A stretch of 45,000 bases of DNA from Chondrilla cf. caribensis (taxonomy: Eukaryota > Porifera > Demospongiae > Chondrillida > Chondrillidae): NCBI GenBank assembly GCA_964020155.1, contig OZ026556.1, positions 1,205,001-1,250,000 of the forward strand. The letters run 5' to 3'. Below the pieces are notes generated by a model, which saw nothing but the letters and a program-made list of their open reading frames with translations, was not told the DNA's origin and searched no databases. The translations under genes were made by a program, and so were the position numbers. Below, piece by piece: positions 22,317 through 33,300 of the stretch; position 1 is the stretch's first letter; each line of letters starts with the position of its first letter.

Positions 22317-23111
22317 ATGGCTGGCAGTGCAGGTCCTTCGCTGTTGCCTATAATCGACGGCCTCAAGGAAAAGAACATCATACTTCTGTCCACGTCACCC
22401 GGCCGGAGATGGCTACATGTTGTCAGGGAGGGCTTTATAACGAGCTTTCAGAGCTTGGGACTACAGGTAAAGGATGGGACAAGCATTGGCGTCTCCAATG
22501 TACACACCCTCTTGGAACCTAGAGAAAGGGACCACTTCATTCTCCTACACGGTGTCGAACGAGGAAAGTCGATTCAAGTGGCAAGCGAAATCGCCTCACT
22601 ACCTCCAAACCGTCTGGCCATTATCGTAAAGAGTAGGCGAGTAGTCCAAATGAAGGGTCTGAACGATAAAGAACATCTCAGAGTGATGGTGGTGAATGGT
22701 AACCTCGAAGATATTGCGGAGATCGCCAGGAGGATAGCAGTTATTTTTGGAGGTGAGTCAAGGTTGATGCGTATCAAATGTCCTCGCTTCACTACCTCCA
22801 AACCGACAAATAATTATTAGAACGTGCTTGGTTGAGGATCTTATCGTCACATAAGTACTGACTATGCAACTGCCCAAAATACTTGGGTTTCCAATTTGAG
22901 ATCTGGCGGAGATTTGGATCTTTGAAATATGCAGGCATCTCCAACGTTGCAATGTCTCTTGTCCTCTCTGTCCACAGCTCCCTGCATCAAGGCTGCCGAA
23001 AAGGACAATGTGAAGTGGTCCAAGGATCCTCTGATGATCACTGTTAGCAGGGGAAAAGATGAAGTTTCCAATCTTGGACTATCTATTGTAACCAGAGAGG
23101 TGAATTATTAC

Positions 23112-23150
<39 letters not shown>

Positions 23151-23199
23151 GTGTGTGTGTGTAGGTGTGTGTGTGTGTGTGTAGGTGTGTGTGTGTGTG

Positions 23200-23262
<63 letters not shown>

Positions 23263-23276
23263 GTGTGTGTGTGTGT

Positions 23277-23346
<70 letters not shown>

Positions 23347-26300
23347 GTGTGTGTGTGTGTGTAGGTGTGTGTGTGTGTGTGTGTGTATGTGTGTGTGTGT
23401 ATGTGTGTGTGTGTGTGTGTGTGTAGGTGTGTGTGTGATTGTGTCAGTATAACTAGGCTGTCTCGGATGTGTGCCTAAGTGGGCACTACTGGAGGTGGTG
23501 TAGTTTATTATAGCAGTTAGTCCACACATCAGGGAGACAACTTTCAACCAACCAGTATTTAACCGAAGTGTGTGATTTGATGAGCTTATTAATCACAAAC
23601 ATGCAATGTAGATTGCACAATCTACAATTGAAATTGACCAATCTATAGAGTAGTTATAATCACACTTAAGCTGTAACAGTTATAGATCACTCAAGAGAGT
23701 ATGACAATTTCTTTCAATGGAAGAACAGAACATAATTAGATTAAGTTATTAGTCTGGAAAGTCCCAGGAGCAGCCGCCTAGTGGAAACCTTTGTCAAATG
23801 TTCTGTCAGCAAAGCCCCAAATGATTGGAAGTCACATACTGTGGACTCTAGGCTGTTGGAGGTAAACACTTGCAAGCCTTCTGGAGTAAGCTGATAAAAG
23901 AGAGCAGACCTCCCATTTGTACATAATGCATTCATTTCGTGCATATCCTACCAATTTGAAATATACAGCTCTCTGTGAAATTGATCACAAATACACAACA
24001 ATAATCGGGTATGCAAATTGAAAATTCTAACACCTCCTTAATGTACAGGTGTGAACTAACCACTGTATTGGTGCTCTCACCCCATATCTGTGAATTCAAG
24101 TGATGTGCATTGCCTAGCTATAGCCAGCTTGTCTAGTATGCACACATGTTTTTGACATTGTTGACCTTGTGCCTAGTAACACTGCCATCACTTAGACTGA
24201 GTGCTAGTGCATGTTGCAGTGTGGTCAATGTGTACCTACCCTTTGTGAAGTGGCATGTACAACTCTGGATCGTTGAGCATTTTTGGTTTGCTGAAGTTAT
24301 GCACAGTACAAGGCATGGGACTTCTCTGCTGTTCCCTATGCACGTACACATATACCAGTGTAACTTGGTGTGAATGTAGATACTTTGTACGTATACGTAT
24401 AGTACACAGGTATGTTCTGTTTTCTCAATACAGGTCCATCCCACTAGCCCGTACGAGTGTATCACACTTATCAAGAGTATCAATACCTCTGACAGTACAG
24501 CCAGTGTCAAGTTGGAGACGTTCATGCATATTCAAAGTGTGAATGGGCTACTTCTGGATGGTCTCTCCACCGATATAGCATCAGAGACAATTTGCCACAT
24601 TGAACAAGGCCCAGTTTTTCTCATGGTGCGGCCTGCCAGAAAAGATCGAAGCAAGCTTACTAGTCCGGCTACTCCCCTGACAGACACACCATCTGGTTTG
24701 CCATCCTCACTCCCTCCCCAACCACCCCCACCCCCAGTGTACAAGGGAGTGTGCTGGTTAAAAGAAGGTGTGTTTCAGCTAAAATGGACAGAAAAGCCAA
24801 TTGAAGTACAGTTGAGGACTGAAACTCTACATCTCATCCCAGCACTGATCACTGTGAGTTCCTCAAGTATGCTCAGAATTGTGGTGTGTGGTACTTGGTC
24901 ATGTAATGTACATACCAACCAGCAGAAACATTTTCAATTGGTCTGGTCGATTAAACGAAAATATTTATACTATGTGATGCATGCATGTAGGCGATTGTGA
25001 AGGATTGTCATCAATTTTTCTTTTACCACAATGATATTGAACACTTGTACATGTCCAAACATTGCAACAAATGCAACACTAATACAGATACCATTCTCCG
25101 TGTGCGGGGGAATGGTAGTCACAGAAACTAAACGGGGGGTTGTTTTCAAGACATCACTATTGAATTTTTTCCGTGTAGGAGCCAAAGGCCAGACAGCAGA
25201 AGGCAACCATCATTGGATACGTTGACAGCCTTCCAGTTTGGTCTGATTCTAGAGGTCATCTCATTGTAGCCGTCAATGGTGTTGAGGTACTGGAGAAGAG
25301 CCCACAAGATGTGAAAAAACTGATCAGTGAGACTCCAGACGAAAGTCTAGTGTCTCTTGTCGTGTATCTCTGTGAAGAAGGACCCAAACCACTGGCTGAG
25401 AATGTCTACAGTGACATCATCAAGTCCTACAAGCTCAGATATGACCAGTACATAGAAGCCAGCAGTAGACTCGACGTTGGCATTGGATTTGAAGAGCTGC
25501 CCTCAATCAACAAACACCCTTCCAATCCCCCTGTCTACTTTGCAGGCAGCAGCAACGAATGCAGTACGAAAGTGTACGAAGTGATGACCAGAGGAGAAAC
25601 CACCTCAAACATGCAAGATGAAAGTAGCATCCACTCTCGGCAGCTATCAATGGGAGAAACTACCTCAAATGTACAAGCCAAAGTGGTCGAACGTCACAGC
25701 TTCCCTCGCAAGACATCTGAAGATACCTCACCACCAGCTACCCACCCACAGTTCGCTAACTGTATTACTTTGAAAAGTTCGGGCAGTATCAGCAGCCTTC
25801 ATTCTCCTGTGGAGAAGCCATCCCTCCTGACGACAAAGTGTGTCAATGATGATTGGAACCCTCTTCCTTCCTTCACACACACTCCAGAATCCCTGGATAA
25901 CTGCGGGAAGTTTGTCCTTCAAAACATCAACTTTAGACAACTGCAAGAAGAGAACATCACTCTGTGTCCTCTCCAGGAGCAGCTCTACCTCAAACCGAAC
26001 ACCATCTGCGTCTATAGCATAGATTTGGAGGAACTCACCCTATCCCCTCACACGTCATTCACTCGACTGTACGAGTTTCTCTGCTTTTTCCATTTGCGTC
26101 ACAAACCCAAAGGCATGAAGGTGATCCTGGTGGGAGCCTACGACTCTTCCACAGAGTACGGGTCAAAGCTGGATGATGCTCGCCTGGAGTGGTTCTGTAG
26201 TAGGATCCCCGAGTTACTGCAGGACAAGCACGTCAATGAATTGCTCTTTGAAGACAGGACCAAGAGCAGAATCCATTTGATTCCCTTCGATCTGGCTAAT

Positions 26301-28338
26301 CCCGAGAAAGGCATTGCATCCCTCCAAGATGTGATCAAAAAGTGCATTAAGATTTATCACTTGAGGATAGAGGCAACAACCGACGACAACCAGAAAATGC
26401 CTCAGAGTCTGAAGCAATGGCCACTCTTCTTGGGGAAGGTGATGGAGTTATCATCTTCACAGCCTCTCATATCTAAAGACGATTTGAAGAGGCTGGCAAG
26501 TAGAGTTCTTTGGATCGAAGGAGGACAGCTTTTTGACCAATGTTTGGAATGTTTGTACCAGTCCTCTTTGCTCCAAACAAACGGTGAGTACAGTACACCT
26601 AAATGCATGAGCTGTGACTGTGTGTTCATTATTACATTGGTCCTCACCCACAGGTCCCGTTGCAGACAGTGGTCTCTTGACAAGTCCCGACCTCATCGTA
26701 AGAGTGATAGCGCAACTTGGTGATCCGAATTTCCTCGGTAGGGTTCTGGAACAAGCCAGTAAAATAGAGTCCCGTCAGCTGAAGGACTACGCCTGTGTTA
26801 CCACAAAGCTTCTACAGAGGACCATCCGAGATCTCTCTGGTCTATCACCAGACGAATGTAGCTGTCTTGTTGAGTGGATGAAGTACTTGAAGATAGCTCT
26901 TCCTGTCAGCTCTGGTGCATCTCAGGATTCATACCTCTTCATTCCAGCAATCACTACGTCTTCTCACTGGAGAGTCGGAGAAAATGCCTACAATTTCAAG
27001 GAAGCTGCAGAGCTCTATGTCGACCTTCCTGAGTCCACAACACTCATGTTCTTCCACGATCTGGCGAACAGCCTCTTTTCCCAGATAGACCTCACCGAAC
27101 CTAGGGAAGTCATCACTTTGGACCGTGCTTGTACGAAAGTGAGAATTCCCAAACTAGGAGTCTACCCGGGATGCCCCATGACCTTCGATGTGGTACTCCA
27201 GTACAGTGTGATCCAATCTCAGATCAAGATATCAATCAAGTGAGTGTTCCCTCACTTGTTGAAACCTGTACTGTGTGTTCCACCACATTATCATACACAG
27301 ACATATACTCTACGTTATATCCTCACCCATAAATACCCACACAGAGTAGTTCTATGTGAACTGTGGTTAAACGTATGTACATATGTGCGCATGTATGAGT
27401 GGTTGTATAGAAATGTATATTATGAGTAACAATGTCGTGTTGACGTGGTTGTTTGTGAGCAGTTAACAATCATGTGGACTATTGACAGTGATAGCTTCCT
27501 CCTTCAATCCTCCCTCTACAGACCCTGGCAGGCAGATCTTGTCACAACAGCAGAAAAGTACTTCAAAGGTCTCATCTTAAAGCTGGACCCCTCGATGGAA
27601 TCTCAATTGGTTATTGGACCATCCTTCATTCATCCTTTAGCTACAGCTCGTGCTCGTTCCATGAGCACTTTCCACTTTCTGGAAGAAGTTCAGCGATCTC
27701 TTCCTTCTCCTTCAGTTGAGACCAAGCCAACCTATGTTGTGAATGCAGCTGTAGTTAGACGCCAAATCGCCAGTGGTATGGATACGGTACCCATTGAAAC
27801 CACAATGGGATATGTATATTTCCCCATTTCTGAAGTACCCAATCTGAATCAGTGGGTCTATGACCCAAAAAAGGTGCATGCAGTCAAAGAGAAGAAGGTG
27901 TGTACACATGCATACACCAAGTGTACTTGGAGTGAAGATTGGTCTTGTGAAACTAGACACCAACATGTTAATGATTTATGATATGGCTGACTATGCTGAT
28001 CATTTCTAAGTAATCTTTGATGATGTAATATGATGTCACAACTTGTTCTCTGCTGTAGGACATGTCATTAATGAGAGCTCTCAATAAAGTTGCTGAATGG
28101 CTGGCTCCTCATCCTGAGTCATGTTCAGTGATTGCCTGTGAAAATGGTATTGTCAGTGATGCAGGCCCCGAAGCCCTCTCCCTGGCCAGTAATGTTGGCG
28201 AGCCTGCTGCGTACAAGCTGATACGTATGTGGCAAGCCAGGCAACTGTCCATATCTCGTCTTCGAGAAGCTCTTCTCCGACACCACCACAATGCAGCAGC
28301 TGCAGAATTGGAGCCATTTTGCCATATTGCAAGTATGT

Positions 28339-28402
<64 letters not shown>

Positions 28403-28490
28403 GTGTGTGTGCATGCTTGCATGAGCATGTGTGTGTAGTGTACATCCATCCACACATGTTGTGTGTGTATGTGTGTGTGAGAGAAAGTCC

Positions 28491-28521
<31 letters not shown>

Positions 28522-28981
28522 TCACATTTATATATCTTCCCATACAACATGTCCATGTGGCCGCTGAGTACTACCCGTACTTTGTGTATACCATCTTTAC
28601 ATGGTCTGTGTTTACTGTAATTATGCTAAAATGGTTGAATGTTGACTTTAATTATGTCTGTTTATTCCAGAAACTCCTGCTCTTCGTCAGTTCCTCCAAA
28701 ACTCGCATGAAGACTTTGTGAGCTCCGTAGATGCTAGAGCCATAGTAATGTACCTCAAAGGTGAACGTTTGATACCTGAACCAGTGTCAACCAAAATAGA
28801 GGGTGCTTTGACCGTGCGTGATGCCAATGGTTTCCTCTTCGAGCACCTCTTGAACCAAGGAGTCCCAAGGAACCTAGCAAAAGTGTTTGAGATCATGAAG
28901 AACGAGCCGGGCTATGACAGAATGAACAAATTCGGTGAAGAAATGGGAAACAATTTATCTCTCTACCTTTCATGTAAATGA
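22317..28981 (+). CDS. DRC-4: alpha/beta domain - PDZ - PDZ - Roc-like - COR-like - DEATH - CARD protein
   Basis: Exons: 22317-22752, 22978-23099, 24434-24853, 25179-26583, 26654-27239, 27522-27897, 28059-28332, 28671-28981. They sum to 3930 nt (1309 aa) with matching phases. Aa 1-145: alternating strands and helices ([29 protein letters not shown]), family not recognised. Aa 163-254: PDZ-like (LGLSIV loop, HIQSVNG, FLMVRPA). Aa 255-295: polyproline linker. Aa 300-396: second PDZ-like (HLIVAVNG). Aa 420-680: Roc-like, with strand [10 protein letters not shown] but no GxxxxGK[ST], so probably not nucleotide-binding. Aa 680-990: COR-like ([21 protein letters not shown]). Aa 1116-1206: DEATH-like ([10 protein letters not shown]). 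Aa 1207-1309: CARD-like six-helix region. No signal peptide or membrane helix, so cytosolic. Likely a death-fold scaffold in immune or apoptotic signalling (inference). Exon structure is strong; individual domain names are moderate. Confidence 0.82.
23115..23438. repeat. Long (GT)n microsatellite, DRC-4 intron 2
   Basis: Over 300 bp of GT repeats with regular TAGG and TATG interruptions, starting 16 bp after the 23099 donor. Confidence 0.95.
28344..28400. repeat. GT then GA microsatellite, DRC-4 intron 7
   Basis: GT run turning into GA repeats just after the 28332 donor; a second GT run lies at 28493-28519. The same block recurs at 35551-35608 in DRC-5 with slightly different run lengths. 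Confidence 0.93.
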
Positions 28982-29208
28982 CAAATGATGTACATGTTAA
29001 AAAAATCACCTCCAATTTAATCCTACATGTACACCCACCCACCCATGTTACTTCATTTACATTGAAACAGTCAACACTGTTTATGTAACTATCCTTTGTA
29101 TGTCAGATGTATTTTTGTATAGCTACTTACTACATTGTAGTGACCACATGGTGGTTGTGCCTTCCACCTAGAAACTGTTCTGATCTTTAATTCACACTAT
29201 ATGTAGGT

Positions 29209-29210
<2 letters not shown>

Positions 29211-29274
<64 letters not shown>

Positions 29275-29288
29275 CGTGTGTGTGTGCA

Positions 29289-29320
<32 letters not shown>

Positions 29321-29334
29321 TGTGTGTGTGTGTG
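29211..29334. repeat. GT microsatellite upstream of DRC-5
   Basis: GT run with a CGTGCGTG segment in the DRC-4/DRC-5 spacer. Its counterpart near 36420-36553 is about 10 bp longer, which accounts for the offset shift between the two 7.2-kb copies. Confidence 0.93.
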
Positions 29335-29532
29335 TCATAGCAGAAAGATCTGTTCAGCAGTATGTGGGAGTGACATAATCAATCGGAAGTCACGAGAAAG
29401 GGGAATCACAGAGCTGTACTGGCCAGCATTCCATGCTATGCTGTCAAGAAGAGCGTTATCGAAGGGTAGCCATTTTCCCGACAGCAAAGTCGTACATTAC
29501 GCTTAGCACCGCCCAGCTCGGCGTGTTCGTTT

Positions 29533-29538
29533 TATAAA
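29533..29538 (+). promoter_or_regulatory. TATA-like box of DRC-5
   Basis: TATAAA lies 50 bp before the ATG at 29588. A start of transcription about 25-30 bp downstream would leave a very short 5' leader. Confidence 0.5.
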
Positions 29539-29587
29539 ACCTGAAGTTCTTCGAGGATCATTCACTTCCCCAGCTGTGGTCGACAGA

Positions 29588-30282
29588 ATGATGGATAGCG
29601 CAGGTAATTCGCTCTATCCACTTATCGCCGAGCTCAAAGGGAGGAATATTATCCTACTCTCCACCTCATCCGACAAGATATGGGCGAGTTCTGTGAAGAA
29701 GAGCGTTATCGAAGGCTTCTCGGACATGGGGCTACAAGTAATCGATAAGACCAGTTCGAATATTTCCTATTGGGAACCTAGAGAAAGGGACCACTTCATC
29801 CTCCTACACGGTGCCGAAGGAGGAAAGTCCATTCATGTGGCAAGCGAAATCACTTCACTACCTCCAAACCGTCTGGCCATTATCGTAAAGAGTAGGCGAG
29901 TAGCATCAATCGATGGTCTAAGTTCAAAAGAACATCTGAGAGTGAAGGTAGAGAGGGGTAGCGCTGACAAGCTCAAGGAGATCTGCCACAGAATCTCAGT
30001 CGTATTTGGAGGTACGTAACATAACTACGATAGTTACTAGATTGGGGTAACACTCCACATGCTTTGTGTGGTTTATACTCCGAAGTACTGACGTAAGGTT
30101 AATATAAGATCAACATCTGATCATCACGGCACGTATCCAATCTATTTAAGGATTTTCCACATCCACAGCTCCCCGCATCAAGGCTGCTGAAGCCGACAAT
30201 GTCATGTGGTCCAAGGATCCTCTGATGGTCACTGTAAATAAGAAAAAAGATGTATCCCTCGGCCTGTCCATCATATCAAGAC

Positions 30283-30326
<44 letters not shown>

Positions 30327-33300
30327 TTGTGTGTTTGTGTGTGTGTGTGAGTGTGTGCGTGAGAGCATACATGAGCGTGTGTACCTGTGTGCTTGCATGT
30401 GTTTAATATAGCTATAGTATACTAATAAAATTATATTATGTAATATCACATTGTTATTGAAGCAATCATGCAGTAGACCATTCTGGGGGTCCCACAAAAG
30501 ACAATCACATTACATCAACAGCACTCAAACATAAGACTTCGATTGTTATCTTTATATAATAGCATCTTTATTCTTATTATTGTTATTATTATGCTGGAGT
30601 TTAAGTACTTGTACGGCTGTTTTCTTCAATTATCTATGGTATAATTATGTGGAAAAAAATTATTATTGTTTACATATTATTAATGTCCTAGGGGCTTTCT
30701 ATTCATGGGTAAGTAGCCAAGACTGCCGATACCTATCTTCTGTAGACCCCATATGAACATCATCCTCCCTGAACTTTCCTACCAAAAGAAACCTTTACTA
30801 CCTAAACAGAGCATACCCTATACGTATAGGGAATCTCTTTGGTGTAAGGGGAGTGGGCTATCCCCCAATCTGCTAGGGCATAATTAACATACCCCATCCC
30901 CAACATCGCCAGACCAGAAGTGATCACACTTCTCACTCCACGTTTCCAGCCTTTGTGAGTTTTGAGAAACTCTAACCTGGGGAAAATAGCCCACTATCCT
31001 TTCACGTCAATTTAAGATTGATAGAGATCCTAAAAAATCGGGAGTTGAAGATAGTGCTATTTTCTTTGCGTGGCACGAGGAAAACAACTGCACATGCGCC
31101 GTGGTACAATATGAGGCACATGACCCATTGACTGCGTAATCATGATGATGCTAGGCGTGGCGATTTCAAGCCCTTTGCCATTATACTACATTCAACTACA
31201 TATAATGGTTACTAACTTAGTGTATGTCCAAGTTTGCATTAGCATATTTATTGTATACTTGGATATACAATAATTAGCCTCGTCCCCAGACCACCTTCAT
31301 ACGTTGGTCTAGTGCCTTTACTTGGTATTTTGTTCAAATGGAAACTTACGGTATTACACAGACATTACATTCACTATCTTCCTCCAACTGTACAACAAAT
31401 CATCCTATTTTATGGTGATGCAAGGAAACTTTTGGATACACTTTGTAATGTTAAGTGTCATTGTATGTATTGTGCATGTATCCTGCATAGTTATTGTAAT
31501 CATGATATTGTGGTCTAATGTCTTCTCAATACAGGTCCATCCCACTAGCCCGTACAAGTGTATCACACTTATCAAGAGTATCGATACCTATGACAGTACA
31601 GCCAGTGTACGGTTGAAGAAGTTCATGCACATTCAAAGTGTGAATGGGCTACTTCTGGATGGTCTCTCCTCCCATATAGCATCAGAGACAATTCGCCACA
31701 TTGAACAAGGCCCTGTTTTCCTCATGGTGCGGCCTGCCAGCAAGGATCGAAGCAAGCTTACTAGTCCGGCCACTCCCCTGATAGACACACCACTGGGCAC
31801 TCCTGGACGTACACCACCTGGTTTGCCATCCTCACTCCCTCCCCAACCACCCCCACCCCCAGTGTACAAAGGAGTGTGCCGGTTAATAAAGCGTCCATTT
31901 GAGCTGAAGTGGACGGAAAGGCCAATTGAAGTACAGTTGAGGACTGAGACTCTACATCTCATCCCAGCACTGATCACTGTGAGTTCCTCAAGTATGCTCA
32001 GAACTGTGGTGTGTAGTACTCGGTCATGTAATGTACATACATGTACTTACTACCCTCTACGTGGTATACGGTATGTACCATGTACATGTACGTTTTCTCT
32101 ATACAGCAGTTTATGTAGTGTACACAGGTGTGTATATTCTGATGTTTATATGTCATTTTCCTGTTATTTTTTCTGTGTAGGAGCCAAAGGCCAAACAGCA
32201 GAAGGCAACCATCATTGGATACGGTGACAGCCTTCCAGTTTGGTCTGATTCTAGAGGTCATCTCATTGTAGCCGTCAATGGTGTTGAGGTACTGGAGAAG
32301 GGTCCACAAGATGTGAAGAAGATGATCAGTGAGACTCCAGACAAAAGTCTAGTGTCTTTTGTCGTGTATTTCTGTGAAGAGGGACCCAAACCACTGGCTG
32401 AGAATGTCTACAGCGACATCATCAAGTCCTACAAGCCCAGACAGGACCAGGACACAGAAGCCAGCAGTAGACTCGATGACGATGATGGATTTGAAGAATC
32501 GTTGGACCCTTCTTTGGAGCCTGTGGCCATTTCATCAAAGCGTGCCATCCCTGTCTACTTTGCAGGCAGCAGAAGAGAATGCAGTACGAAAGTGTACGAA
32601 GTGATGACCAGAGGAGAAACCACCTCAAATATGCAAGATGAAAGTAGCATCCACTCTCGGCAGCTATCAATGGGAGAAGACAGTACATTTCTCAGGCCGA
32701 CTGCGACAACACCATCTTCCGATCCTCCATCACTCGTCATCACAACTGCGGAATTCTCAGTTAATTCAATGTCAGGTCAACAATTGCCCAGAACATTAGC
32801 AGAATGGCAGTTAACCCGAAATGTGTACAGAGTGATGACTAAAGAAGAAACTACCTCAATTGAGGACGACAGTTTTTGTTGTAAAAATGGTAATTATGCA
32901 GACATCTCACCATTAACCATTGACAGTGGAGTCATTAGCAGCATAAGTTCTGAAGTAGGATCGCTTGAGTCATTGATTAGCCTAAGTAGTGACAGTACCA
33001 ATAGCCTTGATTTCAGTGCTGAGAAGCCATCCCTCCTGACAACAAAGTGTGTCAATGATGATTGGAACCCTCTTCCTTCCTTCACACACACTCCAGAATC
33101 CCTGGACAACTGCGGGAAGTTTGTCCTTCAAAACATCAACTTTAGACAACTGCAAGAAGAGAACATCACTCTGTGTCCTCTCCAGGAGCAGCTCTACCTC
33201 AAACCGAACACCATCTGCGTCTATAGCATAGATTTGGAGGAACTCACCCTATCCCCTCACACGTCATTCACTCGACTATACGAATTTCTCTGCTTCTTCC

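Larger units (their letters stand above)
28982..29587. other. DRC-4/DRC-5 spacer
   Basis: Contains the GT tract, then from about 29335 unique sequence with a 25-nt near-copy of part of DRC-5 exon 1 (29441-29465 against 29691-29715, one mismatch) and the TATA-like box. Confidence 0.6.

Noticed and set aside
23741..23944. Minus-strand frame of 67 aa in DRC-4 intron 2
   Set aside because: Looks fairly protein-like but is short, isolated and matches nothing I recognise; possibly a decayed transposon piece.
27445..27521. Frame starting at 27445 as the true start of DRC-4 exon 6
   Set aside because: Joining at the earlier AG (27474) gives a stop. The acceptor at 27521 with its pyrimidine tract keeps phase and homology.
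30816..30831. Perfect palindrome CCCTATACGTATAGGG as an operator-like site
   Set aside because: Mid-intron, and its second copy (about 38035) is explained by the 7.2-kb duplication, so recurrence is not evidence of function.
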